Shown piece by piece: positions 1-9,242 of a DNA stretch of 54,377 nucleotides (the stretch's first letter is position 1; each line of letters starts with the position of its first letter). The stretch covers positions 1 to 54,377 of the forward strand of contig JAFDXG010000192.1 in the NCBI GenBank assembly GCA_018268105.1, in the 5' to 3' direction. The notes under the pieces were generated by a model that was not told the DNA's origin, made no database searches, and saw only the letters and a list, made by a program, of their open reading frames with translations. The position numbers and the translations under genes were made by a program. Origin of the DNA: Bacteroidota bacterium. Lineage in GTDB: Bacteria > Bacteroidota > Bacteroidia > Chitinophagales > Chitinophagaceae.

Positions 1-103
1 ATCTCTGATTGTTGCCTATATATAAAACAAAATTTTAACCACCGCTTTGTTTATTTAAAAGTAAATTGCTTTGTTAACGAAGTTCGAAAATAAGTATTTC
101 ATT

Positions 104-2143
104 ATGTCTTTTAAATTACAGTCACCCTACAAACCATCCGGGGATCAGCCTGAAGCCATCAGGCAACTTACTGAGGGGATTTTGCAGGGTGAAAGAGATC
201 AGACCCTGCTTGGTGTTACTGGTTCGGGAAAAACATTTACCATAGCCAATGTTATTCAGAATGTACAACGCCCCACCCTGGTACTTACACATAATAAGAC
301 TCTTGTGGCGCAGCTCTATGGGGAGTTCAAACAATTTTTTCCTGAAAATGCAGTGGGGTACTTTGTTTCCTATTACGACTACTACCAGCCTGAAGCATAT
401 ATGCCCGTCAGTGATACCTATATCGAAAAAGATCTTTCCATAAATGAAGAGCTGGATAAACTGCGCCTGCAGGCTACAACGCAATTGCTTAGTGGCAGGA
501 GGGATATCATTGTGGTGGCATCTGTAAGTTGTATATATGGTATAGGCAATCCGGCGGAATTTGAAAATGGTATCGTTCGTATTCATCAGGGTCAGGTTAT
601 CAGCCGGCAGGGCTTTCTCCATGCCCTGGTGAATTCATTATACACCCGTACGCAGGGTGACTTTACAAGGGGTACTTTCAGGGTGAAAGGCGATACGGTT
701 GATATCAATCTGCCCTATATGGATTTTGGTTATCGCATCAGCTTTTTCGGAGATGAAATAGAAACTATAGAAACACTGGATGTCAATAGTGGTAAGCGAA
801 TAGCTTCCGTTGATAATGCTGCTATTTTCCCAGCTAATCTTTACCTGGCGCCAAAAGATTTATTGCAGCAAGTTTTAGCTGAGATTCAGGATGAAATGGC
901 AAGGCAGGTGGACTATTTTAAAGGTATAGGAAAGTATATAGAAGCACAGCGCATAAGTGAAAGAGTGAACTATGATGTGGAGATGATACGCGAATTAGGG
1001 TATTGCAACGGAGTGGAAAATTATTCGCGATTCTTTGACCGCCGGGAACCGGGTACAAGACCATTCTGCCTGCTTGATTATTTTCCTAAAGATTTTCTTT
1101 GTGTGCTTGATGAAAGTCATCAGACTGTACCACAGATCAGTGGAATGTATGGTGGCGACCGGAGCAGGAAACTCGTATTGGTGGATTATGGTTTCAGGCT
1201 CCCATCGGCATTAGACAATCGTCCGCTGAATTTTCACGAATTTGAATCTATGCTCAATCAAACCATTTATGTTTCGGCTACTCCCGGTGAGTACGAACTG
1301 GAAAAAACCGGCGGCGTGGTGGTAGAACAGGTGGTTCGTCCAACAGGATTGCTTGATCCGCCTATAGAAATAAGACCCAGTGTAAACCAGATAGACGACC
1401 TGCTGGATGAAATAGACAAACGCATAACACTGGGAGACCGTGTGCTGGTAACTACCCTAACCAAACGCATGGCCGAAGAAATGGATAAATACCTGCACCG
1501 AATCAACGTGAAATCAAAATATATTCACAGTGAAGTAGATACCCTTGATCGTGTAGAAATACTTCGGCAGTTGCGCCTGGGCGAAATTGATGTGCTGGTA
1601 GGTGTGAACCTTTTAAGAGAAGGGCTCGATTTACCGGAAGTATCGCTGGTGGCAATATTGGATGCTGATAAAGAGGGGTTCCTGAGAAACGAAAGATCAC
1701 TCACACAAACGGCTGGCCGCGCAGCAAGAAATGTGAACGGGCTGGTGATTTTTTATGCGGATAAGATAACCGAGAGTATGCAACGTACTATTGATGAAAC
1801 CCAACGCAGACGTGAAAAACAGATTGCATATAATACTGAACATAATATTACACCTAAGACGGTAAAGAAATCAAAAGACCAGGTTTTTGCACAAACATCA
1901 GTACTGGATATAAAAGGGTATGATGTGAAAAAGCCTTATGCGCTGGCGCCGGATGATGAACTGGTAACCGTTGCTGCGGAAGACCAGGAGGAATACCAAA
2001 CGGTTCCCAAAATGGAAAAAGCCATTGCGAAAATTAAGAAAGAAATGGAAAAGGCTGCAAGGGATCTCGACTTCATGGAAGCAGCCCGGCTCCGGGATGA
2101 AATGTTTGACATGCAGAAAAAATTAGAGCTGATGAAAAAATAA
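104..2143 (+). CDS. uvrB: Excinuclease ABC subunit B (UvrB)
   Basis: UvrB is the damage-verifying, helicase-fold subunit of nucleotide excision repair; it is loaded by UvrA and recruits UvrC for incision. The 679-residue protein has the full family architecture: Walker A GVTGSGKT near residue 38, the aromatic beta-hairpin YYDYYQPEAYMP that clamps DNA, the DEAD-like DESH motif, helicase motif VI region QTAGRAARN, and a C-terminal UVR coiled coil (MEKAIAKIKKEMEKAARDLD) that binds UvrC. The frame stays open upstream to a TTG at 71, but the ATG at 104 (MSFKLQSPY) fits the family N-terminus better. It stands alone; the next gene begins 60 bases downstream and is unrelated in function. Identity is secure; only the start is a choice. 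Confidence 0.97.
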   Translation: MSFKLQSPYKPSGDQPEAIRQLTEGILQGERDQTLLGVTGSGKTFTIANVIQNVQRPTLVLTHNKTLVAQLYGEFKQFFPENAVGYFVSYYDYYQPEAYMPVSDTYIEKDLSINEELDKLRLQATTQLLSGRRDIIVVASVSCIYGIGNPAEFENGIVRIHQGQVISRQGFLHALVNSLYTRTQGDFTRGTFRVKGDTVDINLPYMDFGYRISFFGDEIETIETLDVNSGKRIASVDNAAIFPANLYLAPKDLLQQVLAEIQDEMARQVDYFKGIGKYIEAQRISERVNYDVEMIRELGYCNGVENYSRFFDRREPGTRPFCLLDYFPKDFLCVLDESHQTVPQISGMYGGDRSRKLVLVDYGFRLPSALDNRPLNFHEFESMLNQTIYVSATPGEYELEKTGGVVVEQVVRPTGLLDPPIEIRPSVNQIDDLLDEIDKRITLGDRVLVTTLTKRMAEEMDKYLHRINVKSKYIHSEVDTLDRVEILRQLRLGEIDVLVGVNLLREGLDLPEVSLVAILDADKEGFLRNERSLTQTAGRAARNVNGLVIFYADKITESMQRTIDETQRRREKQIAYNTEHNITPKTVKKSKDQVFAQTSVLDIKGYDVKKPYALAPDDELVTVAAEDQEEYQTVPKMEKAIAKIKKEMEKAARDLDFMEAARLRDEMFDMQKKLELMKK

Positions 2144-2203
2144 CGGCTATTTGAAAAAGATCCTATGCAAGGTTAAAACATAAAAAATTTATATATTCAT
2201 TGT

Positions 2204-2947
2204 ATGGTAACGATAGCTCTATACAATTTGAAGGGTGGTGTAGGCAAAACAGCCTCTTGCGTAAATTTTGCATACCTGGCTGCCCGCGACGGATATAAAA
2301 CTCTTTTATGGGATATTGACCCCCAGGGATCGGCAAGTTTTTATTACCAGGCAAAACCTAAACAAAAGCTGAGTATAAAAAAACTGATCGAAAAAGGTGC
2401 AGACCCTGAAGAGGCAATTTTGGAAACCAATTTTGAAAACCTTGATATCATTCCGGCTGATATATCAGCTAAAAGTTTTGATATACTGATGGAAGAAATG
2501 AAGGCTTCAAAAAAGAGACTTAAAACCGTTCTCCAGCCGCTGCACAAAACCTACGATTTTATTTTCCTGGATTGTCCTCCAGGTGTTTCTCTGCTGGCTG
2601 AAAATATTTTTAATGCGGCAGATATTGTGCTGATGCCTGTTATCCCCACTACATTATCTATACGCACATACAATATGGTGAAGGATTATTTTAAAGAAAA
2701 AGATATTGACCCTGCTAAGATGATGTGCTTTTTTACCATGGCTGATCTACGTAAAAATATGCACAACGAGATCATGGAAACCTTATATAAAGACAAAAAA
2801 TTTTTCCAGAATTATATACCTTATCTTTCAGACGTGGAAAAAATGGGCGTTCACCGGGCGCCATTAGAGGAGTTTGCACGATCAGGTTATGCAGCCAAAT
2901 GTTATAGCGACCTGTGGGAGGAGATAAAAGAAGGTGTGCTGGAGTAA
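2204..2947 (+). CDS. ParA/MinD-family ATPase, orphan
   Basis: This 247-residue protein is a SIMIBI-class ATPase of the ParA/Soj type. The deviant Walker A KGGVGKTA lies at residues 10-17, Walker A' is DIDPQGSAS near residue 45, and Walker B is FLDCPPG near residue 121. Family members form ATP-dependent dimers that bind DNA or membranes and position plasmids, chromosomes or large complexes. The usual partner ParB and parS-like inverted repeats are not visible on either side: uvrB precedes it and an esterase follows. The protein is therefore an orphan ParA that may position some other cargo; the cargo cannot be read from this sequence. A chromosome-partition role is possible but unsupported by context. 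Confidence 0.85.
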   Translation: MVTIALYNLKGGVGKTASCVNFAYLAARDGYKTLLWDIDPQGSASFYYQAKPKQKLSIKKLIEKGADPEEAILETNFENLDIIPADISAKSFDILMEEMKASKKRLKTVLQPLHKTYDFIFLDCPPGVSLLAENIFNAADIVLMPVIPTTLSIRTYNMVKDYFKEKDIDPAKMMCFFTMADLRKNMHNEIMETLYKDKKFFQNYIPYLSDVEKMGVHRAPLEEFARSGYAAKCYSDLWEEIKEGVLE

Positions 2948-3090
2948 GAAGTGTATAGTTTTTTTGAAACATAAAGACAGAAGGTTTCACAAAGAGTTGT
3001 AATATGTTATTTTGTTGCCTCATTGTCTGCTTAGCACGCTTATCGTGAAACATTAATTTGAAATAAAAAATCATCATAATCATCTGCAGT

Positions 3091-3819
3091 ATGCAAAGAA
3101 CACTCACATCATGGCATAGCCCGGCTTTGGGAAAAGAAATGCCGATTGTTACTTACGGGCACTATGGATTTGCATTACTCCTTGTGCCAACTGCTGCTGC
3201 AGATTACCTGGAGTATGAGCGTTTTCAGTTGATTGATGCCATTGCACCCTTTATTGATTCGGGTAAAATAAAAGTGTTTTCCATCAATAGCATCAATACC
3301 GAAAGCTGGCTGAACAATGATATGGAAGGCGCACATAAAGCAATACGACAAAACCAGTTCAACGAATATGTGTTCAACGAAGTAGTCCCATTTATCAAAA
3401 ACAGTACTTCCTGGGATACGCAAGTAATTGTCAGTGGCGCCTCATTCGGTGCGCTTCATTCTATGAATTTATTTTTAAAACGCCCCGATCTGTTTAATGG
3501 AACCATTGCCATGAGCGGGGTATATGATCTTACCGAATATACCAAAGGGTATTACGATGAACAGGTGTATTACAATTCTCCTATACATTATATACCCAAT
3601 CTTACCGATGACTGGTATCTGAGCCGTATCCGCAATGGAAAAATAATAATCGCCACCGGCAGCGGCGCTTATGAAGACCCCCAGGCCAACCGAAGGTTTT
3701 CCGAAGTATTATGGAATAAAGGCATCTGGCATGAACTGGATATATGGGGCGAAGATATTACCCACGACTGGCCAACCTGGAGAAAAATGTTACCGCATTT
3801 TATTGGCGCCAGGTTTTAA
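3091..3819 (+). CDS. Esterase of the alpha/beta-hydrolase fold
   Basis: The 242-residue product resembles the small putative-esterase group of alpha/beta hydrolases. The nucleophile elbow is VSGASFGALHS near residue 115, with Ser in the G-x-S-x-G position. A late DITHDWPTWRKMLP segment carries the probable catalytic His near residue 230. No signal peptide or membrane segment is seen, so it should be cytoplasmic. It begins 143 bases after the ParA-like gene and has no obvious operon partner. The substrate is unknown; carboxylic-ester hydrolysis is inferred from the fold only. The start at 3091 gives an N-terminus (MQRTLTSWHSPALGKEM) without alternative nearby ATGs. Confidence 0.75.
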   Translation: MQRTLTSWHSPALGKEMPIVTYGHYGFALLLVPTAAADYLEYERFQLIDAIAPFIDSGKIKVFSINSINTESWLNNDMEGAHKAIRQNQFNEYVFNEVVPFIKNSTSWDTQVIVSGASFGALHSMNLFLKRPDLFNGTIAMSGVYDLTEYTKGYYDEQVYYNSPIHYIPNLTDDWYLSRIRNGKIIIATGSGAYEDPQANRRFSEVLWNKGIWHELDIWGEDITHDWPTWRKMLPHFIGARF

Positions 3820-3980
3820 GTATTTTTTTTGTTCACAGGCTGCATCGCTTCGATAGATTGACATGGGCGACGCTCCGTTCAGCAGTTGAATATCTATTAA
3901 ACAATTTTCAAAGCTTATCCTGAAAATTGTAACCATTAATCATGTCATTATTTTTCTTTCAATTACCTACCTTAGCGGCT

Positions 3981-6827
3981 ATGGACAAAAGGCTTTTTTT
4001 GCTGGACGCGATGGCGCTTATTTTTCGGGCTTATTATGCGTTGATTCGAAATCCGCGCATTACTACCAAAGGATATAATACTAATGCTCAGTTTGGATTT
4101 ACCAATGCACTTGTTGAACTGATTAACAACCAAAAGCCCTCACATCTTGCCGTTTGTTTTGATACTCATGCACCAACAGAAAGGCATACTGATTTTGCTG
4201 CTTATAAGGCCAACCGCCAGGAAGCACCCGAAGATTTAATTAGCGCTATACCTGATATAAAAAAAATTATACAAGGCTTCAATATTCCGGTAGTTGAATA
4301 TGACGGGTATGAAGCGGATGATGTAATAGGCACCTTAAGCAAACAGGCTGCGGCAGCGGGTTATGAAGTGTATATGGTTACGCCGGATAAAGATTACGGG
4401 CAACTGGTAACGGATAAAATAAAAATATATAAACCAGGTTACCAGGGAGGTGATGCGGAAATAATGGGGCCTGATGAAGTGTGCGCTAAATGGAATATAA
4501 AAAGTGTAGACCAGGTAATTGATGTGTTGGGTTTAATGGGCGATGCCGTAGATAATATACCCGGTATAGCCGGTGTGGGTGAAAAGACGGCAGCCAAACT
4601 ACTTGCCGAATATGAAACGCTGGAAAATATTTTGGCAAATGCCGATTCAATCAAAGGTGCATTAGGCGAAAAAATAAGAAAAGGTAAGGATGATGCTATT
4701 ATGAGTAAAAAGCTGGCAACCATCATCACTACGGTTCCGGTTGAGTTTCATGAAGAAGACTTCAGGCTGAAGGATTGGAACAAGGACTTACTGAAGGAAG
4801 TATTTACCGAATTGGAGTTTCGTACTATGGCACAACGATTGCTTGGTGAAACAATTGTTGTGGCTTCCAGAGCGGCTGCGGAAAAATCACCGGCAACAGC
4901 GGTGCAGGCCGATCTTTTTGGTAATACTATAATTGAAGATACCCCGGCAAAGCCTAAGAAAGAACAAGCAGGCCCTCAGTTGGAAAAAGAAAATTTGCCA
5001 TCGGGTTTAAAGACGATTCATAATACACCGCACTATTATAAAGTAATAGATGCAGAAAAGGATCTTACTGCACTTATTGAACAACTGACAGAGCAAAAAG
5101 AAATTTGTTTTGATACCGAAACAACAGGACTTGATGCAAATGATACCGAACTGGTGGGAATGAGTTTTGCCTGGATACCCGGCGAAGCATATTATATTCC
5201 CTGTCCCTCGGATAAAGAAAAAACACTTTCCATTTTAGAAAAATTAAAATCGGTATTCAGCAATCCGGCTATAACCTGGATAGGGCAGAATATAAAGTTT
5301 GATATGCTGGTGCTGAAATGGTATGATGTGGAGATAACAGGAGAATTGTTTGACACCATGCTGGCACATTATGTAATTGAGCCGGACGGGAAAAGAGGGA
5401 TGGATGTTTTGAGCGCTCAGTATTTAGGGTACGAGCCCGTGCATATAGAAGAATTGATCGGTAAGAAGGGAAAGCAGCAGGGTAATATGCGTGATGTGGA
5501 ATTAGATAAAATAAAAGACTATGCTGCAGAGGATGCGGATATCACGCTTCAGTTGAAACAGGTATTGCTGCCCGAGCTAAAAGCCAAAGCGGTAGAAAAA
5601 GTTTTTTATGAAGTGGAAAACCCACTGGTGAAAGTACTTGCCGACATTGAATATGAAGGGGTGAAAGTGGATACGGCCTTTTTAAAAGAGTATTCAAAAG
5701 AATTAGAAGCCGAAGCAAAGCAGGCGGAAGAAAGTGTGTACCGACAGGCTGGGGTACGTTTCAATCTGGCATCGCCTAAGCAATTAGGAGAGGTATTATT
5801 TGAAAAGCTGCAATTGGACCCCAAAGCAAAAAAAACCAAAACCGGACAGTATGCAACAGGCGAGGATGTGTTATTGAAGCTGTCGCACCAAAATAAAATT
5901 GTAGAAGATATCCTCACTTTCAGGGAGCTTACCAAACTGAAATCAACTTATATTGATGCATTGCCATTAATGGTGAATAAAAAAACCGGGCGTGTACATA
6001 CTACTTATGGACAGGCAGTAGCCGTAACCGGCAGGCTCGCAAGCAATAACCCCAACCTGCAGAATATTCCGGTGCGTTCGGCAAAAGGCAGGGAAATAAG
6101 AAAAGCTTTTGTGCCGCGGGATAAAAATCATGTTTTGTTATCTGCCGATTATTCCCAGATTGAATTACGCATTGTGGCAGCTATCAGTGGCGATGCTGCA
6201 ATGTGTGAGGCATTCAAATCAGGAAAAGATATACATGCAGCTACAGCGGCAAAAGTATATGGTGTAGAAGAAACTGCGGTTACCAAAGAACAACGATATA
6301 AAGCAAAGAGTGTAAACTTTGGTATCATATACGGGCAGGGTGCATTTGGTTTGGCAGATAATCTTGGCATCAGCCGCGCCGAAGCCAAAGAGATTATTGA
6401 TAATTATAAAAAGGAATTTTCGGGAATCAACCGGTATATGGATGATACGATTAATTTTGCCAGGGAACACGGTTACGTACAAACACTTATGGGACGCAAA
6501 CGCTGGCTACGTGATATCAATTCTTCCAATTTTACCGTACGTGGTTTTGCAGAGCGAAACGCCATTAACTCACCGATACAGGGCACTGCCGCAGATATGA
6601 TAAAACTGGCGATGACAAATGTATATACTGCCATGAAGAAAGCGAATATGCGCAGCAAAATGATTTTGCAGGTGCATGATGAGTTGATATTCGATACTAC
6701 AAGAACGGAAGCCGAGGAATTGAAAGCCTTAATTATTGAGGGTATGCAAACTGCCCTGATATTGCCTAATGAAGTACCTGTGATAGCTGAAGTAGGCGAG
6801 GGTGAGAACTGGCTGGAAGCGCATTGA
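3981..6827 (+). CDS. polA: DNA polymerase I
   Basis: PolA fills gaps in excision repair and replaces RNA primers. All three domains are present in the 948-residue protein: an N-terminal 5'-3' exonuclease/flap domain (residues 1 to about 300), a proofreading 3'-5' exonuclease with its acidic motifs intact (FDTETTGL near 378, NIKFDMLVL near 435, YAAEDADITL near 513), and the polymerase domain with motif A SADYSQIELR near 720, motif B RYKAKSVNFGIIYG near 772 and motif C VHDELIFD near 897. Unlike many PolA proteins, whose proofreading residues have decayed, this one should proofread. The frame opens at ATG 3942, but ATG 3981 (MDKRLFLLDAMAL) matches the family start. It is convergent with the next gene, 21 bases away. 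Confidence 0.97.
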   Translation: MDKRLFLLDAMALIFRAYYALIRNPRITTKGYNTNAQFGFTNALVELINNQKPSHLAVCFDTHAPTERHTDFAAYKANRQEAPEDLISAIPDIKKIIQGFNIPVVEYDGYEADDVIGTLSKQAAAAGYEVYMVTPDKDYGQLVTDKIKIYKPGYQGGDAEIMGPDEVCAKWNIKSVDQVIDVLGLMGDAVDNIPGIAGVGEKTAAKLLAEYETLENILANADSIKGALGEKIRKGKDDAIMSKKLATIITTVPVEFHEEDFRLKDWNKDLLKEVFTELEFRTMAQRLLGETIVVASRAAAEKSPATAVQADLFGNTIIEDTPAKPKKEQAGPQLEKENLPSGLKTIHNTPHYYKVIDAEKDLTALIEQLTEQKEICFDTETTGLDANDTELVGMSFAWIPGEAYYIPCPSDKEKTLSILEKLKSVFSNPAITWIGQNIKFDMLVLKWYDVEITGELFDTMLAHYVIEPDGKRGMDVLSAQYLGYEPVHIEELIGKKGKQQGNMRDVELDKIKDYAAEDADITLQLKQVLLPELKAKAVEKVFYEVENPLVKVLADIEYEGVKVDTAFLKEYSKELEAEAKQAEESVYRQAGVRFNLASPKQLGEVLFEKLQLDPKAKKTKTGQYATGEDVLLKLSHQNKIVEDILTFRELTKLKSTYIDALPLMVNKKTGRVHTTYGQAVAVTGRLASNNPNLQNIPVRSAKGREIRKAFVPRDKNHVLLSADYSQIELRIVAAISGDAAMCEAFKSGKDIHAATAAKVYGVEETAVTKEQRYKAKSVNFGIIYGQGAFGLADNLGISRAEAKEIIDNYKKEFSGINRYMDDTINFAREHGYVQTLMGRKRWLRDINSSNFTVRGFAERNAINSPIQGTAADMIKLAMTNVYTAMKKANMRSKMILQVHDELIFDTTRTEAEELKALIIEGMQTALILPNEVPVIAEVGEGENWLEAH

Positions 6828-6848
6828 TTTTTTTTGAAAACAGAGGAA

Positions 6849-8015
6849 TTAAAGAATTCTTTCACTCCTGCTGTGATCATCTGTTATCAGCACTATCCCC
6901 GGCTGTTTCCCTTTTTCAAAACTTCCTAAATCTTTTTCAAATCCCAGGGCATTAGCGCCATTTATGGTTGCCCATTGCAATATATTTTTTACCGGAATAT
7001 GTGGCAGATTGTGTTGCAATGTTTCTATTTCTTTAGCAATACTCAATTGCCGGTTGCTGCCATAGCTATCGGTGCCTAATACCATTTTACATTGATGTTT
7101 AATGAGCAGATCCACAGGGGGCAACCTGTTTTCAATATAAATATTTGCATTGGGGCACAGGCAGTAAATGATCTGCATGTTGTGCGCAGTGGTATATGCC
7201 CTGGCAAATTCAATGTCTTCTTCCAAAATAAAAGTATTATGTACCGATATTATAGTTTGTTCGTTGTTAAAATAAGGCAGCCAGGTTTGTAAACTGCTTT
7301 TGCCGGAAACAGGAATGGGCAGAGTTGTTCTGCCGATAGTCTTATAGAATTGCAAAAATTTTCCACTACCTTTTCTAAACAATTCATTTTCTGCGGCACA
7401 CTCCTGGTTGTGAATGGTGATGGTTTTGTTTTTAGTATCTGCATTCATCAGCCGGAAGGTTTTTGGAGAAACGCTATATATAGCATGGGGTGATATCGTT
7501 GCAGGGCAAAGAGGCATTTTGGAGGTAAACTCTTTTTTAATAGTGTGAAAATACTTCATTCTGTCTTCAGCTTTTTCATCATCAAGGTTGGTGATCTCCA
7601 GGAAATTGTACCAGTGTAATTTGCTTTTTATTTTTTGGGTAAGCGAATAAGCCTGATTGCTGATATCGCCCACTGCAACTGTGCCGTTTGCATACATCTC
7701 TTCATCGGCAAGGCGCATTTGTTCGTCTTTTACAGACTGGTCAGCAGAAGGATATTTCATTACCGAGGATATAAACTGTGTCAGTCCTGTATTTTCCGGT
7801 ATATTTCCCCGCATGTGGCTGAGCTCAAGGTGGCAGTGACAATTGATAAAGCCGGGGCTTAATATTCCCCGCAATTGCTGCACGCCGTCGCCTGCTTCGG
7901 GTATGGTGGTGATGTCGAGTACTTTACCTTTGGTATCTGTGATTAATACATGATTGCTGTTGAGCAATTCATAACCTGTAAACAATTGATCTGCCTGAAA
8001 TTTGCAATACGCCAT
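6849..8015 (-). CDS. Metal-dependent amidohydrolase, aminofutalosine-deaminase-like
   Basis: This 388-residue TIM-barrel amidohydrolase has the metal-binding motif CHCHLELS near residue 60, followed by HAIYSVSP, HNQE and a late VLGTDSYGSN carrying the catalytic Asp. The H-x-H-L-E-L-S form of the first motif is shared by deaminases of SAH/MTA, guanine and aminodeoxyfutalosine, so deamination of a purine-type substrate is likely; the exact substrate is not determined. No other menaquinone futalosine-pathway gene is present here to support MqnX. The frame extends upstream to 8132, but the ATG at 8015 (MAYCKFQADQLF) gives the normal start; the extra 39 residues have no family character and overlap the divergent prfA control region. 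Confidence 0.75.
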   Translation of the reverse strand: MAYCKFQADQLFTGYELLNSNHVLITDTKGKVLDITTIPEAGDGVQQLRGILSPGFINCHCHLELSHMRGNIPENTGLTQFISSVMKYPSADQSVKDEQMRLADEEMYANGTVAVGDISNQAYSLTQKIKSKLHWYNFLEITNLDDEKAEDRMKYFHTIKKEFTSKMPLCPATISPHAIYSVSPKTFRLMNADTKNKTITIHNQECAAENELFRKGSGKFLQFYKTIGRTTLPIPVSGKSSLQTWLPYFNNEQTIISVHNTFILEEDIEFARAYTTAHNMQIIYCLCPNANIYIENRLPPVDLLIKHQCKMVLGTDSYGSNRQLSIAKEIETLQHNLPHIPVKNILQWATINGANALGFEKDLGSFEKGKQPGIVLITDDHSRSERIL

Positions 8016-8032
8016 AGCTGAATTAACTTTGC
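8001..8032 (+). promoter_or_regulatory. Bacteroidota-type promoter, probably for prfA
   Basis: A -33 box TTTG at 8001-8004 is separated by 19 bases from a -7 box TAACTTTGC at 8024-8032. This matches the Bacteroidota housekeeping consensus TTTG-N19-21-TAnnTTTG exactly. Transcription would start near 8040 and give prfA a leader of about 120 bases. The -33 box sits inside the first codons of the divergent amidohydrolase gene. Confidence 0.6.
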
Positions 8033-8160
8033 AGCCCTGAAAGCCGATGGTTGTTACCGGAAGTTGAAGTGTGCGACGCAACAAAAGCCGCGAAGCGATT
8101 CGAAAGCCGGTACCACAAAATAAACAAAACATCCGTAAGGGTTTCTGAAAATAATATACG

Positions 8161-9228
8161 ATGATTGAAAAACTGGAGGCTATAAAAGCAAGATTTGAGC
8201 AGTTGGGTATTGCATTAACGAACCCTGAGATCGTGAATGATAATAAAAAATTTGCTGCTACCAGTCGCGAATACCGCAGCCTGGAAAAGATTGTGATTGC
8301 GTATAATGCTTACCGCAAATTGCTGGACGACATTGAGTTTAATAACGAGGTGTTGAATGGTGATGATGCAGAGATGCGAGACCTTGCCAAACTGGAACTG
8401 CCTGCTCTGGAAGAACAGCAGGGGAAATTGGAATCTGATATACGGCAAATGCTTATACCTAAAGATCCGCAGGATGAGAAGAATGCCATACTTGAAATAA
8501 GGGCGGGTACCGGGGGCGACGAGGCTTCGCTTTTTGCCGGTGACCTACTGCGTATGTATCTGCGCTACTGTGAGCGGAGAGGATGGAAAACGGCAATACT
8601 GAGTGAAAATGAAGGAACGGTAGGTGGATATAAAGAAGTAGAGGTAGAAGTGACCGGTGATGATGTATATGGTACTATGAAATTTGAAAGTGGTGTGCAC
8701 CGGGTGCAGCGGGTACCCAATACCGAAGCCAGCGGAAGGGTGCATACCAGTGCGGCTACGGTGGCGGTGATGCCCGAAGCGGAGGAAGTAGATTTTGAGC
8801 TGAGAGAAAGTGATGTGAAAATGGAGACCGCCCGAAGTGGTGGCGCAGGGGGGCAGAATGTAAATAAAGTGGAAACAAAAGTAATGCTTACGCATATACC
8901 TACAGGTACTGTTGTGATTTGCCAGACAGAACGCTCACAGTTGGGTAACAGAGAAAAGGCGATGCAGATGATGCGTACCCGGCTGTATGAAGAACAGGTG
9001 AGAAAGCAGGAGGAAGAAATAGCCCGCCACCGAAAAAGTTTAGTAAGTACCGGCGACAGATCGGCAAAAATCAGAACTTACAACTATCCACAGGGGAGGG
9101 TAACAGATCATCGTATTGGACTGACCGTGTACAACCTGGATGATGTAATGAACGGAAACCTGCAGGAATTTATTGATGCACTCCAGTTTGCAGAGAATGC
9201 GGAAAAGATGACGCAGGAAAATGCCTGA
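8161..9228 (+). CDS. prfA: Peptide chain release factor 1
   Basis: RF1 recognises UAA and UAG stop codons and triggers peptidyl-tRNA hydrolysis on the ribosome. The 355-residue product shows the catalytic GGQ in GGAGGQNVNKVETK near residue 230, preceded by the codon-recognition loop VPNTEASGRVHTSA, where the RF1 P-x-T tripeptide reads PNT. The length is typical of RF1 and includes the N-terminal domain 1, which rules out a stalled-ribosome rescue factor of the ArfB type. It starts at ATG 8161 and ends 14 bases from the convergent sugar transporter gene. A good promoter match lies at 8001-8032. Confidence 0.96.
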   Translation: MIEKLEAIKARFEQLGIALTNPEIVNDNKKFAATSREYRSLEKIVIAYNAYRKLLDDIEFNNEVLNGDDAEMRDLAKLELPALEEQQGKLESDIRQMLIPKDPQDEKNAILEIRAGTGGDEASLFAGDLLRMYLRYCERRGWKTAILSENEGTVGGYKEVEVEVTGDDVYGTMKFESGVHRVQRVPNTEASGRVHTSAATVAVMPEAEEVDFELRESDVKMETARSGGAGGQNVNKVETKVMLTHIPTGTVVICQTERSQLGNREKAMQMMRTRLYEEQVRKQEEEIARHRKSLVSTGDRSAKIRTYNYPQGRVTDHRIGLTVYNLDDVMNGNLQEFIDALQFAENAEKMTQENA

Positions 9229-9242
9229 GTTTTTGCAATAAT

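Noticed and set aside
1..103. Clear promoter for uvrB
   Set aside because: TTTG at 46-49 and TTGCTTTG at 66-73 resemble the consensus, but the spacing is 16 bases and the first T-A of the -7 box is missing.
122..622. 166-residue minus-strand ORF inside uvrB
   Set aside because: It is a shadow of the conserved helicase domain on the other strand.
2948..3090. ParB gene or parS repeats after the ParA-like gene
   Set aside because: No ORF of suitable size and no clear parS-like palindrome was found in the gap or next to it.
3942..3980. Upstream start for polA
   Set aside because: The 13 extra residues have no family match, while ATG 3981 begins exactly at the conserved polymerase I N-terminus.
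8016..8132. 39-residue N-terminal extension of the amidohydrolase
   Set aside because: It is basic, unlike the family, and overlaps the prfA control region; ATG 8015 gives the expected start.
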